Part shown: positions 1-5,299 of the stretch, in pieces
Layout of the letters: the number at the start of each line of letters is the position of its first letter
Numbering within the stretch: position 1 is the stretch's first letter
NCBI GenBank assembly: GCA_003556955.1
Contig: PWQB01000475.1
Location: 1 to 10,550, forward strand
Source of the DNA: Nostocaceae cyanobacterium CSSed10_463m
GTDB taxonomy: Bacteria; Cyanobacteriota; Cyanobacteriia; Cyanobacteriales; Nostocaceae
Reading direction: 5' to 3'
Length of the DNA: 10,550 nt
Notes under the pieces: model-generated
Told to the model about the DNA's origin: nothing
The model's database searches: none
Seen by the model: the letters and a program-made list of their open reading frames with translations, nothing else
Made by a program: the position numbers and the translations under genes

Positions 1-1
1 A

Positions 2-436
2 CCATTACAGTCTGTATCAGAGATCAAGAGTGGGCTGAAAGGTCTAGATGCCCAAACTGAAGAAGTAAGTGATAATTTGGCTTTGACTGTCGCCGCCGCA
101 GCTTTAGACCGCAAAGCAGATGATATCTTAGTACTTAAAGTTGTAGATGTATCTTATCTTGCAGATTACTTCGTGATCATGACAGGCTACTCTAGGGTGC
201 AAGTCAGGGCGATCGCTGAATCAATAGAAGCTAAGGTAGAAACAGATTGGCAACGGCGGCCTTTACGAACTGAAGGCAAAGCTGATGGTAGTTGGGTGTT
301 GCTCGATTACGGCGAGGTGATTGTTCACATCATGATGCCAACCGAGAGAGAATTTTATAATTTAGAAGCATTCTGGGTTCACGCAGAACGCATTCCTCTT
401 AAAAATTCTGATGAGGGCGGGGGTAAGCCACAATGA
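2..436 (+). CDS. rsfS: Ribosomal silencing factor RsfS (5' partial)
   Basis: RsfS (Iojap/DUF143 family) binds ribosomal protein L14 (uL14) on the 50S subunit and blocks joining with the 30S, which lowers translation under starvation; it acts in the cytoplasm. The family signature is clear: a DRKADDI segment, then the core YFVIMTGYSRVQVRAIAE, and the C-terminal LDYGEVIVHIMMPTEREFY followed by NLEAFW. The frame is open to the left edge with no stop. The only in-frame start of a usual type is a TTG at 77, with no clear ribosome binding site, and related cyanobacterial proteins carry a variable N-terminal stretch before the LALT segment. I therefore read the gene as starting left of the window. 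Its TGA overlaps the ATG of the next gene (ATGA), which suggests translational coupling. One HIP1 site lies inside (209-216). The function call is secure; the start is unknown. Confidence 0.93.
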   Translation, partial: PLQSVSEIKSGLKGLDAQTEEVSDNLALTVAAAALDRKADDILVLKVVDVSYLADYFVIMTGYSRVQVRAIAESIEAKVETDWQRRPLRTEGKADGSWVLLDYGEVIVHIMMPTEREFYNLEAFWVHAERIPLKNSDEGGGKPQ

Positions 437-933
437 TTAAGCCTTCGGTTGACTATTGTCCAGTTCCTACAGACCAACAACCGCTTAATGAATACCAAGA
501 GTTAAAAACATCCTGGCTGTTTTGTGATTGCATCTTAAGTTGGCGCGACTACATCACGAAAATAGTTTGGATTTGGAGTTTATCGTGGTTAGTAGCAGGG
601 CCAATAGCAGCCGCTAGTTTCCCACCACATAAGCAACTAGTCCATTTCATCCTCTGTGGTGCGGCAGGAGCGAGTGTAGGGGTAATTTTGGTACTAGTAC
701 GGTTGTTCTTGGGCTGGCTCTATGTACGCGATCGCCTCTACAATCCGACCGTATTTTATGAAGAGTCAGGTTGGTATGATGGCCAAACGTGGACTAAACC
801 GCAGGAAGTAATCACACGCGATCGCCTAATTGTGAGTTATGAAATCAAACCGATTCTCCAGAGGTTAAAATTTACCTCTGCTGCCTTGGCGGGAATGTTT
901 CTTATTGGTACTATAGTTTGGCAATTGTCATAA
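433..933 (+). CDS. CGLD27 family (Ycf36/DUF1230) membrane protein
   Basis: This 166-residue protein belongs to the CGLD27/Ycf36 family (DUF1230), found in cyanobacteria, some algal plastid genomes and the plant nucleus; the biochemical role is not established. Visible family traits are the N-terminal CPVPTDQQPLNEY at residues 9-21, the patch YNPTVFYEESGWYDGQTW at 103-120, and EVITRDRLIVSYEIKPIL at about 125-142. Three hydrophobic stretches (about 43-62, 70-96 and 147-164) predict an integral membrane protein, presumably in the thylakoid or plasma membrane. The ATG at 433 overlaps the rsfS stop by 4 bp, so the two are probably co-transcribed and coupled. Two HIP1 sites occur (728-735 and 818-825). 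An imperfect hairpin follows the stop. Family assignment is confident; function is open. Confidence 0.88.
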   Translation: MIKPSVDYCPVPTDQQPLNEYQELKTSWLFCDCILSWRDYITKIVWIWSLSWLVAGPIAAASFPPHKQLVHFILCGAAGASVGVILVLVRLFLGWLYVRDRLYNPTVFYEESGWYDGQTWTKPQEVITRDRLIVSYEIKPILQRLKFTSAALAGMFLIGTIVWQLS

Positions 934-938
934 ATCCT

Positions 939-974
939 CATTGGTGTTTAGTAATTCCAGACTAATCACCAATG
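939..974 (+). terminator. Imperfect hairpin after the CGLD27 gene, possible terminator
   Basis: CATTGGTG (939-946) pairs perfectly with CACCAATG (967-974). After one T/T mismatch, five more pairs (948-952 with 961-965) continue the stem, leaving an 8-nt loop. It starts 6 nt after the TAA stop, where a terminator is expected, but no T-run follows. It may instead be a dispersed repeat or a 3'-end stabilising structure. Confidence 0.45.
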
Positions 975-1029
975 GATAGTGCTGCTTCGGAAGTCAAAAA
1001 AATGGCATCTTCAGCTGTATGGCGGTTCT

Positions 1030-1055
1030 GCACGGTCGTTTTATAGCTGCCGTGC
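1030..1055 (+). repeat. Inverted repeat upstream of the asparaginase gene
   Basis: GCACGG (1030-1035) and CCGTGC (1050-1055) form a 6-bp GC-rich inverted repeat around a 14-nt AT-rich loop. It ends about 40 bp before the asparaginase start codon. It could be an operator or part of the leader; nothing in the sequence decides which. The stretch from 1056 to 1093 is AT-rich and may hold the promoter. Confidence 0.35.
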
Positions 1056-1093
1056 TGTACTAAATTAATAAAAAAGGTGATAAATTTTAACCC

Positions 1094-2047
1094 ATGACAA
1101 TGGGAAAACGAACTCAAGCCAAACCCCTAGAAGTCCGGCTACTACGGGAAGGAATTACGGAATCGAAGCATATAGTCGAGGCTGTTGTCTGCGACGAAAG
1201 GGGACGGGTTCTATCCGTTGCCGGCAATTCTGAAACTGCGGCCTTTGTGCGTTCAGCACTCAAACCGTTTCAGGCACTTGCAGTCACCACAACAGGCACA
1301 CTAGAACGCTATAATCTCAGCGATCGCGATTTAGCTATTATTACCAGTTCCCACAAAGGCACTATTGAACAGGTAAGACAAGTATTTAATATCCTTTGGC
1401 GGGCCGACCTTGACCCGACCGCACTCCAATGTCCGATTCCTGAAGGGAAAAAAAGCCCCCTAGAATATAATTGCTCTGGTAAACACGCGGGAATGTTAGC
1501 TGTTTGTCAACAACGACATTGGCCTATAAATAACTACCTGCAACGCAAACACCCAGTACAGCAGTTGATTTTAGGCAAAGTTGCAGAATTGTTGCGAATG
1601 CCAGCTGAAGAATTTCTCAGCGCTCACGACGACTGCGGCGCACCCACTTATCTGATGCAAATCAGTCAAATGGCATCTTTGTATGCTCTGTTGGCCTCTA
1701 GTAGCAATGTTGATATGGAGCGCATTGTCCGCGCCATGACTCATCACGCCGCTATGGTGGCAGGAGTGGGCGAATTTGACACAGAACTGATGCGTTTAGC
1801 TCCAGGGGAACTAGTAAGTAAATCTGGTGCGGAAGGAGTGCAGTGTATTGGGCGACTGGGTGAAGGCATGGGATTGACAATTAAAGTCATGGATGGAGCC
1901 AAACGAGCTAAATATGCCGTGGCGATCCACTTACTCCAGCAGATGGGTTGGATCAGTCCCAGCGCCGCCGAAAGCCTCTCTGAAAAGTTTATGTCTATAG
2001 GAAAATACAAGCGTTTAGAAGTAATTGGAGAATTATCTTTTTTATAG
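1094..2047 (+). CDS. L-asparaginase, rhizobial type (Asparaginase_II family)
   Basis: Predicted to hydrolyse L-asparagine to aspartate and ammonia. It belongs to the Asparaginase_II family (Rhizobium etli type), which is unrelated in fold to the bacterial AnsA/AnsB enzymes and folds like serine beta-lactamases and glutaminases. The residues known from the R. etli enzyme are present: Ser54-x-x-Lys57 in SALKPFQ, Ser86 in SSHKGT, and the zinc-site set Cys127 and Lys130 (NCSGKHAG) with Cys181 (DDCGAP). The 54-residue gap between the two cysteines equals that in the R. etli protein. The later AAMVAGVGEFDTELM and LVSKSGAEGVQCIG segments are also family features. Two ATGs (1094, 1100) are possible starts and neither has a strong Shine-Dalgarno. 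No signal peptide is visible, so it is cytoplasmic. It carries one HIP1 site (1320-1327). At 317 residues it is near the family's usual length. Confidence 0.92.
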   Translation: MTMGKRTQAKPLEVRLLREGITESKHIVEAVVCDERGRVLSVAGNSETAAFVRSALKPFQALAVTTTGTLERYNLSDRDLAIITSSHKGTIEQVRQVFNILWRADLDPTALQCPIPEGKKSPLEYNCSGKHAGMLAVCQQRHWPINNYLQRKHPVQQLILGKVAELLRMPAEEFLSAHDDCGAPTYLMQISQMASLYALLASSSNVDMERIVRAMTHHAAMVAGVGEFDTELMRLAPGELVSKSGAEGVQCIGRLGEGMGLTIKVMDGAKRAKYAVAIHLLQQMGWISPSAAESLSEKFMSIGKYKRLEVIGELSFL

Positions 2048-2077
2048 TTGACAAACTTGAAACCTTGTGGTTATACT
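2048..2077 (+). promoter_or_regulatory. Consensus-like sigma70 promoter for the tRNA-fMet gene
   Basis: A perfect -35 box TTGACA (2048-2053) is separated by 18 bp from a -10 box TATACT (2072-2077). Transcription would begin around 2084, about 12 nt before the tRNA 5' end. The -35 box abuts the TAG stop of the asparaginase gene (2045-2047), so the tRNA has its own strong promoter, as suits a stable RNA. Confidence 0.8.
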
Positions 2078-2095
2078 ATAGAAGTCAAGAGGCGA

Positions 2096-2427
2096 CGCGG
2101 GATAGAGCAGTCTGGTAGCTCGTCGGGCTCGATTCGTAAGATTCAACTAAGCGCTTATTAGTTATTCTTGCAGTGGGCGGTACGCGAAGAAACTTGCGTA
2201 TGATTACCTGTCAAACTCGGGGAAGCCACTAGCGCGGTAATCCCGAACCAAGCTCCAGAAATGGAGAAGGTGTAGAGACTGGAAGGCAGGCACCCTAACG
2301 GAATCAGAAATGATAGACGAGGGCGAAGGGACAGTCCAGACCACAAACCGGAGTATCCGGGCAGTGAAAACTGTAGTTGGTAGGCATAACCCGAAGGTCA
2401 GTGGTTCAAATCCACTTCCCGCCACCA
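2096..2427 (+). tRNA. Initiator tRNA-fMet(CAU), split by a group I intron, CCA encoded
   Basis: Exons 2096-2129 and 2385-2427 join into a 77-nt cloverleaf. The acceptor stem pairs 2097-2102 with 2417-2422, leaving C1 (2096) opposite C72 (2423): an unpaired 1-72 position is an initiator hallmark. The D stem is GAGC/GCTC (2105-2108 with 2118-2121). The anticodon stem TCGGG/CCCGA (2123-2127 with 2390-2394) has the three stacked G-C pairs typical of initiators. The rebuilt loop is CTCATAA with anticodon CAT at 2385-2387. The T stem is AGTGG/CCACT around TTCAAAT (2400-2416). A73 and the encoded CCA end at 2427. The intron interrupts between U33 and C34. A group I intron in cyanobacterial tRNA-fMet is documented (for example in Synechocystis). 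Bacteria usually have very few initiator genes, so splicing here may be essential. Confidence 0.95.
2130..2384 (+). ncRNA. Group I self-splicing intron in tRNA-fMet
   Basis: This 255-nt intron, without an endonuclease gene, follows a U (2129) and ends in G (2384), as group I rules require. Core helices visible by eye: P3 CCUGUC/GGCAGG (2207-2212 with 2285-2290), P4 UCGGG/CCCGA (2217-2221 with 2242-2246), P5 GCC/GGU (2225-2227 with 2236-2238), an extended P6 hairpin CUCCA-GAAA-UGGAG (2253-2266), P7 GACUG/CAGUC (2277-2281 with 2332-2336, the guanosine-binding helix) and P8 CCCU/AGGG (2293-2296 with 2320-2323). Two 3' hairpins follow: CCGGA/UCCGG (2348-2360) and CAGU-GAAA-ACUG (2362-2373). The core resembles the Anabaena tRNA-Leu(UAA) intron (IC3 class), for example in the CCCUAACG and AGUCC segments. 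I could not place P1 cleanly: the best pairing of exon GGGCU with 2140-2144 includes a C/A mismatch. Confidence 0.93.
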
Positions 2428-2437
2428 AATGAAAGAC

Positions 2438-2481
2438 AAAGCAACACCCTGTGAACCTTAGAGTTTGCAGGGTTTTGTTTT
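2438..2481 (+). terminator. Rho-independent terminator of the tRNA-fMet transcript
   Basis: CAACACCCTG (2442-2451) pairs with CAGGGTTTTG (2468-2477), with one mismatch (2445 with 2474). The A-rich 5' side (2438-2440) can pair with the T-run at 2478-2481. It begins 11 nt after the tRNA CCA end, the expected place for a stable-RNA terminator. Confidence 0.8.
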
Positions 2482-2752
2482 ATGCTGATATCAGTGAGCC
2501 GAAAACCCTTGTAGAGACGTTCCATGGAACGTCTCTACATCCCTTAAACGAAAGGTATTGTAGTGAGATCCACCTTGTCGAGACGAACAAACGACAACGC
2601 CAACCTCGTTCGACAAAATATCGTCAAGCTTGGGAGTTAATCTTACCAGCTGCTTTAGATGAAGAAAAGTGTGTCTGTTCGCCTGTTGAAGATGGAAAGG
2701 CAGAGTTTTGATCTATTCTGAAAGAGGAACTTGACAAAAAGCGCGGAGAATC
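2482..2752. other. Non-coding spacer before the DUF697 gene
   Basis: Between the tRNA terminator and the GTPase gene there is a perfect 30-bp palindrome (2510-2539), listed separately, and a 7-bp inverted repeat TTGTCGA/TCGACAA (2575-2581 with 2610-2616). A plus-strand frame runs open to 2711, but its only start (GTG 2451) is inside the terminator hairpin and it resembles no family I know, so I do not call a gene; a decayed fragment is possible. A TTGACA at 2730-2735 lies too close to the next ATG to serve as its -35 box. Confidence 0.55.
2510..2539. repeat. Perfect 30-bp palindrome, Nostoc-type dispersed repeat
   Basis: Both halves are TGTAGAGACGTTCCA on their own strand, with the axis between 2524 and 2525. 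A palindrome built on GTAGAGACGTT...AACGTCTCTAC is, from memory, a common dispersed intergenic repeat in Nostoc-type genomes. It could form a strong hairpin in RNA or a cruciform in DNA. No open reading frame of its own is present, so any movement would need factors supplied elsewhere. Confidence 0.85.
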
Positions 2753-4195
2753 ATGGTTGTGAAGTTACAGCGACCGATTTTGGTAGGAGGATTGGGACTA
2801 TCCTTTTCCCTGTGGATATTGCAAAGCTGGCATGATTCTATAGTGCAGCTGAGTGAGTTTGGTTTATTTAGTGCTTTGGCTGTGGGTGGTGGTTTATGGG
2901 TATTCCAGAAAAATCGCTCGAAAAATAGTTTAGAGTCGCTAGATGGTATTGTTGTAGATCGGGCAATGGTAGAAAGTGCGATCGCTACAACACAAACCGT
3001 AATTAACCAACTGGCTATAGAAGCAGAAAACCACATAGCCTTAGAGACATTACGAGCAAAAGTTGCCCAATTGCTGCCCGAATTAGACAGAGAAGAAATT
3101 CAAGTGGCTGTGACTGGTGGTAAATCTGTGGGTAAAAGCACTTTAATTCAAGTGCTGGAGTCTAACAGTTGGGAAGCAGCACAGCCAAAAGTCACTTTTT
3201 GCGAAACCCCACCTTTGTTTAGAGAAGCTGGTGACAATTCAGATGCAGCTATTTTAGCAGCAATTCAACAATCCGATTTTGTGCTGTTCCTGACAAATGG
3301 TGATTTGACAGACTCAGAATTTCAAACTTTACAGCAGATAAAAGCCGCAAATCAGCCGGCGATTTTAGTGTTCAACAAACAAGACCAGTATTTAGCCGAT
3401 GAACGTGCTAGTGTTTTGCTGTCATTAAAACAACGAATGGCGGAAAATGTAGTTGCAACGGCGGCTTCTCCCATTCCGATTAAAGTTAGGAAGCATGAAG
3501 CTGATGGTACTGTGCAAGAGTGGATGGAACAACCAGCCGCAGATATCCAGCAGTTAACACAGCAATTGAGTGAAGTTCTGACACAGCAAAGACAACAACT
3601 GGTATGGACAACGACTTTGAGAACAGCCAAGTTGTTGAAAGGTGAGGCGAAATACTGGCTAAATGAAACTAGATGCGATCGCGCCACCCCAATTATTGAA
3701 CAATATCAATGGATAACTGCGGCTGCTGCATTTGCAAACCCAGTCCCAGCGTTGGATATTCTCGCCACTGCGGCAATTAATGCTCAGATGGTGATGGATT
3801 TAGGTAATATCTATCAGCAGAAGTTTTCCTGGGAACAGGCGCAAACTGTAGCCGGAACAATGGGAAGTTTGATGCTGAAACTAGGGTTAGTAGAACTTTC
3901 CACAAAAGCTGTGAGTATCGTTCTCAAAACTAACGCTATCACCTTCGTTGCAGGTGGTGTAGTGCAGGGTGTCAGTGCAGCTTATCTTACCAGAGTAGCC
4001 GGGTTAAGCTTAGTGGAATATTTTGCACAGCAGGAAATAGCGCTAGATTCAGGAAACGCCTTGAATTTAGACAAATTGCGCCAAACTTTGCAAAACGTCT
4101 TCCAGAAAAACCAGCAGATGAGTTTTTTATCAGCCTTTGTTCAGCAAGGCGTAAAGCGTTTATCGCCACAAACACAGCCTGAAACTGTCGGATAA
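2753..4195 (+). CDS. DUF697 (YcjF-like) membrane-associated GTPase
   Basis: This 480-residue protein combines two N-terminal hydrophobic segments (about 9-25 and 36-51), a helical linker, a P-loop GTPase domain and a C-terminal DUF697 region. The G1 motif is TGGKSVGKST (121-130) and the G4 motif is NKQD (208-211). Where G3 (DxxG) is expected there is CETPPLF (150-156), lacking both the Asp and the Gly, so hydrolysis may be slow or partner-dependent. The DUF697 part spans roughly 315-430, with FANPVPALDILATAAINAQM near its start and a hydrophobic stretch KTNAITFVAGGVVQGVSAAY. Such proteins are common in cyanobacteria without an assigned role; a dynamin- or Era-like membrane function is inference. 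A GGAG 6-7 nt before ATG 2753 supports the start. Two HIP1 sites occur (2978-2985 and 3675-3682). Confidence 0.85.
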   Translation: MVVKLQRPILVGGLGLSFSLWILQSWHDSIVQLSEFGLFSALAVGGGLWVFQKNRSKNSLESLDGIVVDRAMVESAIATTQTVINQLAIEAENHIALETLRAKVAQLLPELDREEIQVAVTGGKSVGKSTLIQVLESNSWEAAQPKVTFCETPPLFREAGDNSDAAILAAIQQSDFVLFLTNGDLTDSEFQTLQQIKAANQPAILVFNKQDQYLADERASVLLSLKQRMAENVVATAASPIPIKVRKHEADGTVQEWMEQPAADIQQLTQQLSEVLTQQRQQLVWTTTLRTAKLLKGEAKYWLNETRCDRATPIIEQYQWITAAAAFANPVPALDILATAAINAQMVMDLGNIYQQKFSWEQAQTVAGTMGSLMLKLGLVELSTKAVSIVLKTNAITFVAGGVVQGVSAAYLTRVAGLSLVEYFAQQEIALDSGNALNLDKLRQTLQNVFQKNQQMSFLSAFVQQGVKRLSPQTQPETVG

Positions 4196-4199
4196 TTTC

Positions 4200-4253
4200 G
4201 CGCAAAGCCGTTAAGACGCATAATACAAACTTTGCGCCTTTGCGCCTTTGCGT
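4200..4253. repeat. Three tandem CTTTGCG octamers with an upstream inverted copy
   Basis: Three 8-bp units, CTTTGCGC, CTTTGCGC and CTTTGCGT, lie at 4230-4253. An inverted copy, GCGCAAAG, lies at 4200-4207, 5 bp after the DUF697 stop codon. It can pair with either of the first two units, giving alternative 8-bp hairpins that may act as the gene's terminator. Similar 'ttgcgcctttgcg' tracts recur in cyanobacterial intergenic DNA (from memory). It marks the left edge of the accessory block. Confidence 0.65.
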
Positions 4254-4264
4254 GAGAATAATCT

Positions 4265-4516
4265 TTAAAAAACATCTAAATCATTATGAGAATATCCAGC
4301 GCCTACAAACGCAGGAGTAGCCGCAGCTTGTTTTTTAATAAGTTCTAGCAAGGCATTATTACAGCACTCTGCAATTTCTGGATATTTACTCGCTATCCAT
4401 TCCAAATCTGTAAATATGCAAGGATCACTAATATCAAAACCAAGTTTAATTAGTTCTTCAGTTTGTTTTAAAGCTAAATTAAAAATACCGTCCAAATCTA
4501 CAAATTGTTCAGACAT
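4265..4516 (-). CDS. Small hypothetical protein, 83 aa
   Basis: I do not recognise this protein. It is acidic and mostly helical in character: an N-terminal MSEQFVDLDGIFNLALKQ, a middle part IFTDLEWIASKYPEIAECC with paired cysteines, and a polar tail ending in DLDVF. No signal peptide or membrane segment is visible. The ATG at 4516 has a GAGG about 12 nt upstream, which is a weak ribosome binding site. It lies 38 bp downstream of the 129-residue gene on the same strand, so the two are probably co-transcribed. Coherent composition over the whole length supports a real gene. With its neighbours it forms a small minus-strand group divergent from the methyltransferase; any functional link is conjecture. 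Confidence 0.6.
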   Translation of the reverse strand: MSEQFVDLDGIFNLALKQTEELIKLGFDISDPCIFTDLEWIASKYPEIAECCNNALLELIKKQAAATPAFVGAGYSHNDLDVF

Positions 4517-4554
4517 AATCTAAATCATCCTCAATGCATGGCTTAAATTTAAAA

Positions 4555-4944
4555 TTACTCTTGTTGTGCTAACTGATTAATATAGGCGATAATTTCATCT
4601 TTACTTATTATAGCATCTGGTGGTACAAGCCAACTAGGATAAACGTATACTGTACGACCTAACTGACTAGTTTTGCGTTTGTCTACAACAGTTCCCCATC
4701 TGTCAGGAGAAATAAACCAACGAGTACTTAATCTACTAGGAGGAATAGCACCCCAAGCTATTCCACTTGCTAAACAATACCAAATAATAGCAGATGGTGG
4801 CTTAACCCATTGTTTGCTTTCTACTTCTCCACACATCCAACCTTTATAACCAATCGGCAAAATACGATAATTTTCTATTCTACCTGAAACACCCTTAACG
4901 GATATCCAAAATAGCTTATACCAAATTAATATGAAGTTGCACAT
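4555..4944 (-). CDS. Hypothetical protein, 129 aa
   Basis: No family recognised. The protein is rich in Trp, Tyr and Ile, with segments WVKPPSAIIWYCLASGIAWG, RWFISPDRWGTVVDKRKTS and YVYPSWLVPPDAIISKDEI, ending in INQLAQQE. The frame extends to a TTG at 4962, but that codon lies in a dispersed repeat. I chose ATG 4944, which has a purine-rich GGGAGGGG about 8 nt upstream, itself part of that repeat. An alternative ATG at 4836 has AAAGG 4 nt upstream and would give a 93-residue protein. The first 20-odd residues (MCNFILIWYKLFWISVKG) are hydrophobic and may be repeat-derived rather than native. It is followed after 38 bp by the 83-residue gene. Confidence 0.55.
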   Translation of the reverse strand: MCNFILIWYKLFWISVKGVSGRIENYRILPIGYKGWMCGEVESKQWVKPPSAIIWYCLASGIAWGAIPPSRLSTRWFISPDRWGTVVDKRKTSQLGRTVYVYPSWLVPPDAIISKDEIIAYINQLAQQE

Positions 4945-4951
4945 TATTTTC

Positions 4952-5001
4952 ACCCCTCCCAACCTCCCCTTACCAAGGGGAGGAGCCGAAGGCGGTGGGG
5001 T
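4952..5001. repeat. GC-rich dispersed hairpin repeat
   Basis: CCTCCCCTT (4963-4971) and AAGGGGAGG (4975-4983) form a perfect 9-bp stem with a 3-nt loop. Flanking ACCCC (4952-4956) and GGGGT (4997-5001) are outer inverted ends. This unit of about 50 bp resembles a widespread cyanobacterial intergenic repeat (from memory). It sits between the 59- and 129-codon minus-strand genes and is much richer in GC than the surrounding DNA, consistent with insertion. Confidence 0.75.
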
Positions 5002-5016
5002 TCTTTCTATGCGTCT

Positions 5017-5196
5017 TTATATAAAAAAGGTATTACGTTGATTATCGTTACTATACACAGGAATATCTTCATCAGTACCAAATTCAGTAATTACAGATTT
5101 TCCAGCATTAATGCCGCGATTTATTAAACCTTTACGAACTATTTCAACTGCTCGTTTTCCTTCTGATAAAAACTTTTCCCAGTCAGATGAGGACAT
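5017..5196 (-). CDS. Very small hypothetical protein, 59 aa
   Basis: A short minus-strand frame from ATG 5196 to TAA 5017 encodes a 59-residue protein. It begins MSSSDWEKFLSEGKRAVEIV, continues RKGLINRGINAGKSVITEFG and ends DEDIPVYSNDNQRNTFFI. The first half looks like an amphipathic helix; the rest is polar. No Shine-Dalgarno is visible, and no family is recognised. It stops 16 bp before the GC-rich repeat, so it could be the remaining 5' part of a longer gene cut by that insertion. It is the first gene of the minus-strand group and shares the 5197-5299 spacer with the divergent methyltransferase gene. Confidence 0.5.
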   Translation of the reverse strand: MSSSDWEKFLSEGKRAVEIVRKGLINRGINAGKSVITEFGTDEDIPVYSNDNQRNTFFI

Positions 5197-5299
5197 GATA
5201 ATATAAATAAAATTATCTCAAAGTAACTACTATAGAATAAGATAACATAATAATATCTGCTACAATTTAATACGATTAGATAATGTATTCGTTTTATTA
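5197..5299. promoter_or_regulatory. Divergent AT-rich promoter region of the methyltransferase and the small-gene group
   Basis: This 103-bp, very AT-rich spacer separates two outward-facing genes and must hold both promoters. An inverted repeat AGATA/TATCT (5240-5244 with 5254-5258) and further TTATCT (5213-5218) and AGATAA (5278-5283) copies could be operator half-sites. A possible -10 for the methyltransferase is TACAAT (5261-5266), without a convincing -35. Methyltransferases often bind and repress their own promoters; that this one does so is inference. Confidence 0.4.

Noticed and set aside
77..79. TTG as the rsfS start codon
   Set aside because: The frame is open to the window edge and family members carry extra N-terminal residues, so the true start is probably outside.
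2158..2428. Two minus-strand frames across the tRNA and intron
   Set aside because: They lie entirely over structured RNA (group I core and tRNA exon), which explains the open frames.
2575..2616. TTGTCGA/TCGACAA inverted repeat as a terminator or attachment site
   Set aside because: Only 7 bp with a 28-nt loop and no T-run; too weak to call.
2451..2711. Plus-strand 86-codon frame
   Set aside because: Its GTG start is inside the tRNA terminator stem, it reads through the 30-bp palindrome, and the translation resembles no family; it may be a decayed fragment at most.
4265..4944. Restriction endonuclease partner for the methyltransferase
   Set aside because: Neither the 83- nor the 129-residue protein shows a PD-(D/E)xK, HNH or other nuclease motif that I can see, and both are short for a type II enzyme.
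4945..4962. TTG start extending the 129-codon gene
   Set aside because: The added codons lie in the edge of the dispersed repeat, and a well-placed ATG with a Shine-Dalgarno exists at 4944.
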